Below, piece by piece: positions 1-11,100 of a DNA stretch of 64,000 bases. The notes under the pieces are model-generated. The model was not told the origin of the DNA. It did not search any database and saw only the letters and a program-made list of their open reading frames with translations. The DNA is from Branchinecta lynchi (lineage: Eukaryota; Arthropoda; Branchiopoda; Anostraca; Branchinectidae), in the NCBI GenBank assembly GCA_023053575.1, contig JAKZAP010000018.1, forward strand, positions 13,916,202 through 13,980,201. Direction: 5' to 3'. The stretch's first letter is position 1; each line of letters opens with the position of its first letter. The position numbers and the translations under genes were made by a program.

Positions 1-29
1 TCCTCTTATTTTTCTTTGTTTCGTTAATA

Positions 30-365
30 GTGTTGCCGAAGATTTCCTTAATAGGTAATACATTTGCAGATGATCTTTCCCTTCTCTTTATTTTCAAGCT
101 TCCTTCCTCACTTGCGAGCAGTTCAAGTCCGGTACAAAACTCCGTCACTTCCCTTAAAGCTCAACTGTTAAGCATGAAAATGCTAATTATTGATAGGAAG
201 TCTTCGGTTATGAGGTTTAGCACGACTGAGAAGAGAAACTGCTGAATATCAGTCATCCATTGGAGCATTGTAAATTCTTACCTTGGGATAATGATCGATG
301 CCGATCTGAAATGGAATTCTCATGTTGAAAATATTATCTCTAAAAATTTTTTTTTAATTAAATCC
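30..365 (+). mobile_element. LINE reverse-transcriptase relic
   Basis: The frame contains TFADDLSLL, the YADD-type catalytic motif of non-LTR retrotransposon reverse transcriptase, then KSSVMRFSTTEK. After a stop near 243, about 280-365 gives LGIMIDADLKWNSHVENIIS, the usual LINE stretch after the active site. Stops and frame changes show it is dead. Confidence 0.7.
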
Positions 366-814
366 CTTTTGTGTAGGTGCATTTAATTTTTTTTTTTATT
401 CAGTCCAGTTTAAATATGAAGAGGCCATCATTAGCATAGGCGTCGCAAGTGCATTTTCGTGGGGGGTGGGGGGAGAGGGGGGGGGGGTGCAGAGCCAAAA
501 TTTGTACGAATCTTTCAAAATTATTTCCGAATACTAGTAACTGAGAACTCGAGCTTTAAACTATTAAACTATTGAACAGAAAAGAATACATACAAAGAGT
601 AACACAAAAGGGCAGCATAAAAGATGATTATCCAGCTTCTAGGAGTCGTTTTTACGCATCCCACTTGGACAATACATTGCAGGGCACGACTGCAATAGCA
701 GCTTCTATTTCTAAATCCAATTTTTGTTTTCCATGTAGGCTAAAACGTAATTGCTTCTCCTACAAATTCTGTCTTTTAACGTGGATTAAACAATCCTAAA
801 AATTTCCAGAAACC

Positions 815-1700
815 GGATGCAGAGTGTACACCTCCCGGCAGCAGCAGCTACTGTAGTCTAGTCATTACTGCCCATTATCACGTAAAGTGAGCGATTTGGC
901 TTCTTCCTATTAATTATTTCCATGCTGGTTCTAGCTTTTAGTGTTACTCAAATCCCAATCCTAAAACTGGCTTAAAACCCCAGTTAATGACAACAAAATA
1001 GTGAATATTACAACAGCGTCGCAGGCAGAATTTTCCCAACATGTATGATTAGAGCGTGTTGTCGGGATCTAAAATAAAGTAAGGACTCTCAATGAAATAA
1101 ATGAGTCCTTTTGTCTGCGACTGTCCTTCACTCTAAATCTTCCGAGTTTCCAGGTTCGTGGTAACCATCATGTCCTGGCAATTACACGGAATAAACTACG
1201 AATCCCGGTTAGTATACCTAATAAATTAGGACCGATAGCCTATTCGGGATTCCGTATAACTACCGAATCCCGGTTATTATACCGAATAGTTTTGGTATCG
1301 AAAAACTACCGAATAATATTCGTGTTCGGTATAATTTCGTCGAAACTAGAACAAGTCCAATCCTGAAAATTTTATACCGAACCGCAATCATGATACCGAA
1401 AATTTTGGACCGATAGCCTATTCGTATTCTGTGTAACTACCGAATATCCATAAATATACCGAGAAGTTCTGGCATCGAAAAATTACCAAGTGATTTCAGT
1501 AAATTTGCTCACCGAATTCGTGATGACTACCGAATCCTGGTAATTATACCGAATCCCGATCATTCTACCGAATAGATTTGTACTGACGGACTATTTGGAA
1601 TTCTGTTCAACTATCGAATCCCCCTAAATATACCGAATAGTTCTGGTATCAAACAAATACCCAACAGTTTTTTTTTTGTTTTTTTTTACCGAACCTCAAA
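815..1700. repeat. Dispersed repeat family E, AT-rich with taccgaat repeats
   Basis: About 380 bp of unique head (cggcagcagcag… onward) followed by about 500 bp in which taccgaat/attcggta recurs dozens of times in both orientations. A second copy with the same head and tail lies at 27575-28340. The internal short inverted repeats could form many small hairpins. No coding capacity seen. Confidence 0.75.
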
Positions 1701-1734
1701 AACTAGTTTTCCGTCCAGAAAATACAGTTCAGAA

Positions 1735-1945
1735 GAATTAAGCGTGTCTCCTTAACCCTCGGTCGAACCTCAGATCAACTTCAAATAAAACTTTTACTTT
1801 TATGAATTTCCAGTTATGGCCTGATTCCGGGGAACTTCCGGCGCGAAAATAATTTTCATATTCGGATTCAGCATGTCTCCTTGCCCCTTTATCTGAAACT
1901 CGGTCACCTACCCCGTACAGAGCCCATCTACGAACATGACCTGTC
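1735..1945 (-). repeat. Family A fragment (inverted)
   Basis: Reverse complement of parts of the family A 137-bp unit (aaaagttttatttgaagttgat…, cggaatccggcc-like) ending near the tacagagcccatctacgaac flank sequence of that family. Degraded and without the terminal sequences. Confidence 0.6.
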
Positions 1946-2130
1946 TTTGATCCATTCGATCTCATTAAACTGGGACTCGTAACTGACTACTAGAAAATCT
2001 CTTCTTGACCATACGACTAAAAACAGGTAATTTTGCGGGCGAAAGTCACAATATCGAAATGTATGATTGTCCCTCTTGAGAAGCTCAAAACTTACGACTG
2101 CCATTCTCTAAAACCGTCAGCAGCTATAAG

Positions 2131-2330
2131 CGTGTGTTCCGGCGTTTGTTTAAGCTACCATTTATCTGTCGTGTTTCTTCGGCGCTCATCTCGAGAAGAT
2201 GCCTCACGTTTGACGAAATTCGCCGTAAGGCTAGAGCGGCACTTCTGTGCCGTCTTTTGGATTCAAAGACCGAGGTTATTAAATTTGCCACTGTGCCAAT
2301 TTTTCATTGCCTGCCTGTATGACAGTCTCT
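2131..2330 (+). mobile_element. LINE C-terminal relic
   Basis: Frame RVFRRLFKLPFICRVSSALI then LTFDEIRRKARAALLCRLLD matches the C-terminal region downstream of reverse transcriptase in CR1/jockey-like LINEs (N-x-x-RxLFxLPxxxSVS…F-x-ELxRK). A related fragment lies on the minus strand at 40173-40463. Confidence 0.6.
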
Positions 2331-2553
2331 TCTTGCTGCAACGCAACAGCAGGTACAGACTGCATGATTTTGTTGTTGTTGTTGTTTTCTTTTTCGTCTG
2401 TGGCAATTCGCTGAATTAAAAGTATTCTTTTCATTTCATTTCTGACAAGCTCGAAACATACGATTGAGATATGATTCTCTGAGGCTCACAAGCTCTCCTA
2501 CATCAAGGTGCTTTTAGCCTAGTCTTGTCAGTAGTCTAGTTATATCTGAACAG

Positions 2554-4020
2554 TTTTTGGGATCCCAAAACGTAAGTGGAGGGATACCTATGACATCGCA
2601 AAAGTTGTCCGTCTGTCCGTCCGTCCGTCCGTCTGTCCGTCCGTCCGTCTGTCCGTCCGTCCGTCTGTCCGTCCGTCTGTAAGCACGATAACTCTCGAAG
2701 GGAATGAGATATTTTGATGAAACTTGGTGAGAAGGTTCGTTGGGTCGTCGGACCAGTCAAGTTCGTAGATGGGCTTTGTAGCTCTACATTTAGGGGTGGG
2801 GGAGGGGATTGAAATTAAGGGACAAACAAAATATTTTGAAACAGCTAATGTGATAGTCGATTATGGGGTAAGAAGACATGCTGAACACGATGGTGAAAAC
2901 CATTTTGTCATCGGACAAGTAGTTCGCCCGGAATCCGGCCAAAACCGGAAAGTTTGTTGAAAGTAAAAGTTTTATTTGAAGTTGATTAGATGTTCGATTT
3001 AGGGGTAGGAAGACATGCTGAAGACGATGGTGAAAATTATTTTCTCGACGGACAAGTATTTCGCCCGGAATCCGGCCCAAACCGGAAAGTTTGTTGAAAG
3101 TAAAAGTTTTATTTGAAATTGATTAGATGTTCGATTTAGGGGTAGGAAGAAATGCTGAAGACGATGGTGAAAACTATTTTCTCGATGGACAAGTATTTCG
3201 CCCGGAATCCGGCCCAAACCGGAAAGTTTGTTGAAAGTAGAAGTTTTATTTGAAGTTGATTAAATGTTTGATTTAGAGGTAGGGAGACATGCTGAAGACG
3301 ATGGTGAAAACTATTTTCTCGACGGACAAGTATTTCGACCGGAATCCGGCCCAAACCGGAAAGTTTGTCAAAATTAAAAGTTTAATTTGGAGTTGATTGG
3401 ATGTTCGATTTAGGGCAAGAAGACATGCTGAACACTTATGTGAAAACAAGTTTCTACCCGGACATGTAGTTCGTCCGGAATCCGGCCAAAACCGGAAAAC
3501 TGTTGGAAGTCAAAGTTTTATTTCTAGTTGATTAGATAAGCGATTTAGGGGTAAGAAGAGATGCTGAGTCCCTGTGTGACAATCGTATTTTACCCGGACA
3601 TATAGTTCGACCGGAATCCGGCTGGAATCGGAAAATTTGTTATAAGCTAAATTTCTATTTGAAGTTGATTAGATGTTCATTACTGGGGAAAGAAGATACC
3701 CTGATTTCGTCTTTGAGCTTTCTTTTTTCGCCGGACAAGTAGTTCTGGAGTTCGGCCGGAACCGGGAAATTGGCAGAAGTGGCAGGAAGTTTTCGTCAAA
3801 ACAGATATGACTTATAGGGGTAAACAAACATGCTGAATCCAAATCTGAACTTGGTTTTCTCAGGTGATTAGCTATTTGGCCTTAATCTGTTTCTGAATTT
3901 TAATTGTAAAAATGTTCAAGGAGTCTGGCGAAGACTGGATCTGGCTAAGACAAGACCCAGTTGTCTGGATCAGATATTGAATTTTTGGGATCCCATTGAA
4001 ACCTTTGGTCTTGTTCTTTT
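2554..4020 (+). mobile_element. Family A transposon copy with internal tandem array (copy A1)
   Basis: Begins tttttgggatcccaaaacgt and ends at attgaatttttgggatccca plus ttgaaacctttggtcttgttct. The inverted core tgggatccca marks both ends. Inside are a CTGT/CCGT microsatellite, a leader shared by all copies (aactctcgaagggaatgaga…) and about eight units of 133-137 bp, starting near 2860, 2997, 3134, 3271, 3408, 3541, 3676 and 3812. Other copies: 29631-30676, 36284-37183, 40714-41066, 47995-48312. No transposase seen, so non-autonomous. Confidence 0.75.
2610..2680. repeat. CTGT/CCGT tetranucleotide microsatellite
   Basis: About 70 bp of gtccgtcc/gtctgtcc repeats inside family A copy A1. Other copies carry only a few repeats at the same place, so the tract expanded within the element. 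Confidence 0.9.
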
Positions 4021-4045
4021 TAGCGCAAATAAGCAAGAGTATTCG

Positions 4046-5287
4046 ATGCAGAACATTAAACCAAGAAAATCCTACAAGGCAGAAGATGAAAAGCCAGTAA
4101 TATCTCCTGGGACATCATCTGGGGAAAGTTTCTCCTCATATATTGACAGCCCAGACCGTCATCACGAATATGTATCCAATCTAGTCGGTAGCAGCCCTGG
4201 ACCCGAGTCTACTCATGGGGTACAACAAAAGAGCAGCGGAAAGGTCTTGGATTACAAAGATCAGGAGCACTTGGATGTTAAAACCAGTCAACCAGATCGT
4301 GCCCCACGAAGCCCAGTAGCCAGTACATCAATGGGGTTCTTTGCAGACACAATACTAAGTCCAAAACGGATTCTGCCTGGCAGCACTGAAGTGAAAAAAG
4401 ATCGGCTGTATCCTCCTTTGGAAGATAAATCGTTATATCCCGACTTGACAGATTTGCGCGGAGAGGATGAGCCAGACCTCAGAAAAAGAAAAAGTGGGCC
4501 AAAAGGAGCTCCCTACGAAGGAACCCCACACACCCCAGTGAAGCCCAGCCAAGTCAAAAACGCTGATAACAGAAAGTCTGCCAACGGCTTCAGGTCAGCA
4601 TTCGGCTGGTCGGGGCTTATATTTTTCATAGTAGTATCTGTTGCTTTCTCTGTCTACAAGTTCTTATTGGCAGGTACAACAGAGAAGTTGACCCCCTCTC
4701 CCCCTATTGGCTTTGACTACACTGACGCCAAGATAATGTACCAGAAAGAAATTAAATCTTTGTACAAGCAACATATGGACCAAGAAAATACATTCTGGGC
4801 CAAAGTGCTTTCAGGACTCGATGCTATAAACGAGGAATCATTAGTTCCCCATATACTGCTGATAACAGGCAACCCAGAAGCAAGACAAAAGGTTGAAATG
4901 TTGGCGAAGGGACTGCATTCTTCTTTCGCCAAAGCAATGAAGAAGAAGCCGTGTCCGCCACTTTCTGGTCGTGATTTCCAAAATCAATATTCAGGCGATA
5001 AATTTTTCGACTCCGTCGAAGACTGCCTTCGCGATCGAAGCATCTTAATTGAGGATATTGACGATTTGCACGGTGCTGTCGCAATGCATCTCCATTCATT
5101 CGCTGACAATGAAAATGCACCTTTTAAAACCAGCGCCATCTTCATGACTTTGATATCCGACTGTGAGAAAACATTGGAAAAGTGCGTGAAAGATTTGGTG
5201 ATGAACAAGTGGGGGGAAGAGGTGGAGGAAGACCAAATTTCAAGTTTGAACTCGCGAATTTTTAATTTGGTTGTGAGGGTTCGATAA
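4046..5287 (+). CDS. TOR1AIP1: LAP1/LULL1-like torsin-activating protein, single-exon frame of 413 aa
   Basis: In vertebrates LAP1 and LULL1 are type II membrane proteins of the inner nuclear membrane/ER whose lumenal domain, a degenerate AAA-like fold, lends an arginine finger to torsin ATPases. Seen here: residues 1-186 polar, Pro/Ser/Lys-rich and acidic (nucleocytoplasmic side); one membrane helix at about 187-210 (GLIFFIVVSVAFSVYKFLLA); a lumenal domain 211-413 containing LLITGNPEARQKVEMLA, like the LAP1 LLLTAGRGAE segment, and FADNENAPFKTSAIFMTLI, matching CDHENAAFKDVALLLTVL. SRIFNLV near the end (Arg404) sits where the family's arginine finger lies. The vertebrate C-terminal Cys is absent. 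The frame runs open upstream to a TTG at 3977, but the first ATG is 4046; acceptor-like ctttttag ends at 4023, so a 5' untranslated exon is possible. No intron interrupts the frame. Confidence 0.88.
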   Translation: MQNIKPRKSYKAEDEKPVISPGTSSGESFSSYIDSPDRHHEYVSNLVGSSPGPESTHGVQQKSSGKVLDYKDQEHLDVKTSQPDRAPRSPVASTSMGFFADTILSPKRILPGSTEVKKDRLYPPLEDKSLYPDLTDLRGEDEPDLRKRKSGPKGAPYEGTPHTPVKPSQVKNADNRKSANGFRSAFGWSGLIFFIVVSVAFSVYKFLLAGTTEKLTPSPPIGFDYTDAKIMYQKEIKSLYKQHMDQENTFWAKVLSGLDAINEESLVPHILLITGNPEARQKVEMLAKGLHSSFAKAMKKKPCPPLSGRDFQNQYSGDKFFDSVEDCLRDRSILIEDIDDLHGAVAMHLHSFADNENAPFKTSAIFMTLISDCEKTLEKCVKDLVMNKWGEEVEEDQISSLNSRIFNLVVRVR

Positions 5288-5309
5288 CTTTGCAGGATGT
5301 GACTGGCTG

Positions 5310-5609
5310 CACTCTCAGAATTTTCATAATACACACCACAGGGATGCGCAGTTTCAACAGACAAAACTTTGTGATTTAATTGTGATTTTGAAAACGTTAT
5401 GCATTAATTATGTATAACAGGCATCGCCAAGGAAGAGCCGAAAAAGCATCTACTGACTTTTTTGTTTGTCGTTATGATATTGGTAAGTCAACTGTCTGTT
5501 TTCCGGCTCTTCCTGGGAATGCTTGTTATGCATAAGGTTTAATAGACAACATTTCTGTCTGCTGAAATTGCGCATCCTTGTGTTACCTGTTCTGAAAATT
5601 CTGACTGTG
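5310..5609. mobile_element. Foldback MITE, family C (copy 1)
   Basis: A 300-bp inverted repeat: cactctcagaattttca at the left pairs with tgaaaattctgactgtg at the right, and the inner parts pair as gaagagccgaaaaagcatct / ggctcttcctgggaat-type arms. It starts 22 bp after the LAP1-like stop codon, so it would lie in that gene's 3' untranslated region. Other copies: 22909-23253, 24991-25326, 32030-32197 (partial) and 47750-48380 (interrupted). Confidence 0.75.
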
Positions 5610-7535
5610 CAGTAATTAATTGCACTGACGATCAGGGTCGGGCGGATAGGGACCGGAATTTTGTGTTGAAAGTGCAGAAAGTCCGGCCGGAATCCTGATA
5701 GTGTGTTCGCACTACAAGGACGAAAAGTCGGTCGGATGATTGTTCTGTATTTGCGTGACGAGAGGATAACAACTCTAAAAGTCAAATTAAATGACATGGA
5801 TTACATACCAGACGGCGTGGACACGTACTAGGCTCTCCTCGACGTATCTACTGACCCTCCCGCCTGGACGAGCATCTGCGTCCTGTTGACTATTTCTGGG
5901 GTTACGTGGTTGGCTAATTATACCAGTATAGCATTTATACTTTTTAAAACGCTTGTATTTTAAAATTACTCCATTAAACGGTTATAAATTGCGGTTATAA
6001 AAGAATAGTTTAAAACATAAGCCCACTATATACAGGAGGTTTGACATTCGTTGCGTTTGCGTAAGTTGGTTGTCTTGGTAACTGCAGCGGTATCAGAAAT
6101 ATGTTTATATATTTAGAAATATATCATATATTTTCTGTTACTTTTCTTTCATCTCTCCTTCACACAGGCTTTTTACTTTATCCATGCTGTTGAATGCCAA
6201 ATTTAAACGCAGAATCTAATGGAAATCGAAACTCAGTCTGAATAGCACTGAACCTGGTGACAAGGAATCACACGGTGCTTTATTTGATTGTACAAGTCAA
6301 TGAAACCCAAAACTGGGAAAAATCTGAAAAAAAAAACAGAACATTACCTTTCGCTGGCAAGTGCGATTTAAGGTAACATTCTACCCGACGACCGACTTAC
6401 GCAAAGGCTATGAGCTCAGTCGCCTACTTGTAAAAAAAAAAAACAGAGATAAAAAATCACATGCTTGGCTAGTTGAAGCTGCCTTCTCTGACATAGTGTT
6501 TTGGAAAGTAGCCGATCTAGAAAGAAAACATTACTGTAACAACTCTCCTCACAGGGAACACGCATGCCTGTGACATCGAGTTTCCACAAAAAAGTCGATA
6601 AGTTGAGTATTGGAAATACCGTTAGGATCGACCGACTGTTCGCCCCACCCACCAGTTGGACCTCTGAATTGTCAACGCGTCCTTTCAACCCCGATTGGAA
6701 GGTGTCTAGGGCAGCGGTCCTCAGTGTTGCCACGCCAGACAAAATTAATCATCCATAAAAAACACCAAAAGAAGAAATCGCCGCGAAGCCCCTTGGAAAC
6801 GTTTGGAAAATTAATGAAGTCTGGGAAATTTGGCGGTTTTTTTATAATTTTGACGTGAGAATGATCAACATCTAGTAATTCGGTGATGCAAACAGACTCA
6901 TGCCACATGATGACACGGGTGGTGGCAACCCCGGCGGCCCAGCAGAGAGACGACTTACTGCTCTTCTTCTATGCCCATTCCCTAAGTGCAACTCCAGGTG
7001 CTTACGAGCAGCTAAGGTCTACCTAAGTCTATTAAGGAACTTAAGCTTAAGATAAGGTTTTGAACCCCGAAACAGCCACACCGAAGGTGCAGTCAATGCT
7101 GCACCAATCAACAGCTTGGAATGTGTATTCTATAAGATATCCAGTTCTGCTCAGACGGTTCGGGGAGATTTACACACAAGCTTTTTGACCTTGCAGTATT
7201 TTCCTATTGTTACAGCCGTCGCTACCTCGCTTCCAAAGGACAGTTGATTAGTCCGTTTAGAATTCTAACAAGTTTGCAAGTAGTCTACTGCAAGCAGCCT
7301 ACTCTGAAACCCCTTTGCTCGGTCAAACTCAACAAATATTCAGTGCACGAAAGCGTTGTAGCGGAGACCGGCTTTACATGTTCCTTCAGCTATTCTTAGT
7401 ACCAAATAGGACAAAGGGAGTGGGGGGGGGGGGGCTGCGCAGTTTGACATCACGTTTTTGTGCTAACACTGAGCGCTTATTGGCGTCAAGGCGGAACGCA
7501 TTTATCTATTTTCACTAAAATATCGCTCCACGGAG
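5610..7535. other. Intergenic or last-intron stretch without recognised gene
   Basis: AT-rich sequence between the LAP1-like gene and the Vav SH3 exon. It should hold the last Vav exon if the gene ends here, but no GxFPxxYV-type coding segment was found on the minus strand. No repeat with a second copy in the window was noticed. Confidence 0.5.
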
Positions 7536-7539
7536 TAGT

Positions 7540-7745
7540 CCAGCGAATCACGTTACAGAGATCCGTAGTTGCCACGCTTACAACGCTCCCGAGCATGGTC
7601 AGCGAATAGTTACTATTTCGAGAAGGCTGGAACAGTCAGCGTGGTAACTTTTCCTGAGGTTGGAACCGAAACAGTTATGTAATAGTTACCTAACTAATAG
7701 TTACTATTTTTAGAAGGCTGGAACACGCTCATTATCGAAACTGTG
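7540..7745. mobile_element. MITE family F (copy 1)
   Basis: Short palindromic sequence built of tagttactattt, gctggaac and gcgtggtaac blocks. Shared with 21811-22338, 34245-34510 and 43265-43425, all beginning or ending in gcgtgttccaacc/ggttggaacacgc. No coding capacity. Confidence 0.65.
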
Positions 7746-7940
7746 AGCTGCAATCGAACATAATTAACGTCAACTGTTTCTGGCTCAATGAAAGTTCAAG
7801 CTTTTTAGGAGGGAAAAAAAAAACCTAGAAAGGGGAGTGGTCGGGGGCTACTGTACACCAGTTGCGGTGGAAGACGCTCAGTCGTGGTTCTCTTCTGACG
7901 TCAACGACCAGTTACAAGTTATCCCATGTTTCAGTCTCAC

Positions 7941-8115
7941 CTTCGTTACTATCTGGCCTTTCCACCATCCGTTGGTATCCCCCTCCTTACTTAAAATTAT
8001 TACAATATCGCCTCGTTTGAGAGGCAACAAATTTACTTCTGATGCTGGATAGTCGTATCGCGCAATTGCAGTTGGGTAGATTCTCCGCCAGGGTTTTTCA
8101 AGTACTGCCTGTAAC
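7941..8115 (-). CDS. VAV: Vav exon: SH2-SH3 linker and C-terminal SH3 (incomplete)
   Basis: One base plus 58 codons, acceptor ctttttcag, donor AAG|gtgaga, ending in phase 0. Encodes [20 protein letters not shown] followed by [20 protein letters not shown], a standard SH3 with ALYDY-like motif, RT loop and the WW pair. The closing strand (GxFPxxYV) and stop must be in a further exon, which I could not find between 5288 and 7940. Reading through the donor gives no SH3 ending. Confidence 0.95.
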
Positions 8116-11100
8116 CTGAAAAAGTCGTCGCTATTAGGAAAACTCCTGGGGTGGCTAGCATGTCTTTCACGCAGTGGCTTCACCTCACCTCCAATACGTC
8201 TAACAGGCGATACATGAATTCGGTTACTCACTGGCCAATATTGTATACAAACCATGATCAGAGGCGTTACTAGCCAAAATGTTTGGGGGGGGGGGGGAGG
8301 TATTTACCGACTGGCTTGTCCTTCTTACCGACTGATTTGTTTGACTGTTTATTCATAAGAAACCTGCCGTTTTGATGAAAAATCGACTGTTTTTAACAAC
8401 AACAAAAAAATGCTGTTTGATGAAAAATCGATTGTTTGTAAAAAAAAAAAGTACCGTTAGATGAAAAATCGCGTGATTTTCAGAAAAAAACAAATATTTT
8501 CATAAAAAATCGACTGCTTTTTTTTACGAAAGCCGCGGTGCTTCGCGTCGATTCTGATTTTTTTTACCTATTGGCCGACAACATTAGGGGGGGGGGGGAC
8601 CTTTACTCCGAAACTGAGTGGTGAATTGCACGTTCAGCCCTGTCCAAATCTTTGTGTGCCCGTGCCAATGTGCTAATTCGTAGATTTGGTAGGTGTGATG
8701 CTCCTGTAAACTATTTTCTTTTCAGAGCGTACTGTAAACAACTGTATTGGGTTCCCTCGTGAACAGGCTTACCCTGAAGCGTGAGAGGGCTTTCCGGGTC
8801 CTGTATAACAATTCTCTGTTGCATGGGTTGCAAGTTGCACGGGTTCTCTTGGAATTGTAGTGCTTCATGTATGTTTGTTGGTGAAGTGGGGCGGGCGTCT
8901 GCCCTATCACTTCAGACACGAATTCTGCGCGCTGAGAATCCTCTCCTTCTGGTGATGGCGAGATCCCATATGCGGCTGGGTTTGCCAATTTGGCTGTCGT
9001 GGGGTACCCTACTTTATTGTGGGTTCTCTCCAGGTTGATGTGATGGAATTTGTTTTATTTTATTTATAGTTTATACTTATGCAGTGTTTGTTAATTTTTT
9101 TTCATTTGTTTGACCCTAGTTGGTCGCATCCTAGTTTAAATAAATAAATACATTTATTAAAGAATAAAGAGGTGAAGTATTGACACCACTAAAATCAATG
9201 AACACACGAAAAAGGATTCACGTCGCCTACGCGCTGTAGCTGAATGATCTTTCGGCAAGATGTCGCTTAAACAATAATAAATTTGGCTGGGAAACGCGGT
9301 CTCCTCAAGTAGACTGTTCCACAGCTGGCATGCAAGATAACAGAATGAATGTTGACCGATTTTCCTATTTTTTGACGTGACAACATATACAAATCAGTAC
9401 CGGTTGATCCGACGCACTTATCGATTCACGACCTTCGCTCATTTATGACCTCACATGTAGTCCATAAGTGAAAGTTTTACTTACCCACTAAAGCTTTCGC
9501 TCAAGCTATTATCTTCGTACCACTGAACCAGCTCTACGATTGACCTAAACCTCCGTGACTCGGACAGGTAGTACAGGCGGGCGCTAGGCCCTCGGTCTCG
9601 GTCATCGCAGGCACATACTTTCATATGTTTGACTTGGCTTCCGGTCCTAAGTAAAACAGAAAGAAATTCAAACATACTTAGTTATGTATGTTATCTCGTG
9701 CGATGCCATTGTTTCCGATGACGCCCAGGACTTATAACGGCACTGACGCTCGTAAAGGAGTGGCAATATATAGTACAGTAATGCCGCAATATAAAGTACA
9801 GTAATGCCGGCGATACAGCTTGTACAATTTGTCTCGAGCGAGATCACTGTTTCTGTAGCCATGGTTGCCACATCTGAAACATTAGAGAATGACTTTTGGC
9901 ACAAGACAGAGAGTGAAGAGAGTGAAATTTTCTTTTCATGAAAAATCGTGAAATGGTCACTTTTGCACAACCACCGCTGCAAAAATTACGTATCTTAATT
10001 TTTTTTCGTAAAAAAACGTGAAATAGACACTTCTTGTCGGAATCCTTGCTGCAAAAATTACACATTAGGACGTTTTCTGAAAAATAGTGATTTTTACCTC
10101 CTACATAGGACAAGAGTGACAAAATAAAATAGAGTGACAATTCACATTGTCATGCGTCATGTGGCAACCCTGCCTGTTGCCCGTTACTAATTGGCGATTG
10201 TAGTAGTTTGCAAACCATGTTCAGAGCCTCTCGATAGCTCAATTGATATTTACAAAAAATTGTATTCAAAATAACACAATATTTTGTTCCTCTTCTAGCT
10301 TTAAAGTTCAATGGGCGCATCAAACTACCCCAATCCCACTCTGTAACAACCTAGGAACAATGCTTACTCCCTAGATCAGCAGCTTTTTCAACAGTTTCCT
10401 CTCTGTGATATTTCAAAGCGTAATTTTTTGGGCCAGTACATGCTCAATTTACTAGCTTGGACACAGATAAAAGTGATGTTTCTTATAATACTTAGTAGAT
10501 CTTTATTTTATGCATAAATCAACTTGTATAATTCAGATTTGAATACGTTATTTGTTTTTGAATCATTTTTGTAGCTATGTTAATTTTTTATAAGCTTATT
10601 GCATATTCTGGTACATTTTATAAAGCAAGCTAATCAAGCTTCACAACACTGTTCCACAAAGAAAAACTTTTAATAGGCCCTTTAAGCCATGGAACTTCTG
10701 ATGAAACACTAGAACAATCAGGTAAACTGCATCTGCGGCTTGATTTTGGTGACATCTCAAATATATCCTTTTATATCTAGCATTGCTGTGAATTTTTGAA
10801 TTTCCTGCCACGATATCCCAGCTCCTGAGATTTGGATCGCCGAAATGCCAGAGAGGTAAAGACAAGGGATAACAAGAAAACGGCTGATTTTCGCAGCGCC
10901 TTCTAAAGGAAGTCAGAAATGTTTATTTGTGAAGCATTTAATACAAAGTAAAGCACTAGAAGTGTCCATTGTGCTTTAAGCTATTTGGAAAATAAATTGA
11001 TTGACTGATTGACAAAAAAAACTGGTAAGAGCGCCGGAACGTGAAGCCGAAGGATGTTGGTTCAAGTCCCACTTAAGGAGCAGTTATGATTTTCAGCTCA

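Noticed and set aside
285..325. 24-nt phase-0 minus-strand segment IGIDHYPK with acceptor and donor, as a possible last Vav exon.
   Set aside because: The plus strand here is a LINE reverse-transcriptase relic, and the peptide does not resemble an SH3 end.
2860..3860. CRISPR-like array of regularly spaced repeats.
   Set aside because: The whole ~137-bp unit is repeated with no unique spacers, in a eukaryotic transposon.
3977..4045. Start of the LAP1-like protein at 3977.
   Set aside because: The codon is TTG and lies inside the end of a family A transposon; the first ATG in frame is 4046.
5805..5870. Minus-strand RYVEES, reminiscent of the last Vav residues (YVEE).
   Set aside because: The GxFP part is missing, and the only acceptor-like site reads it in another frame.
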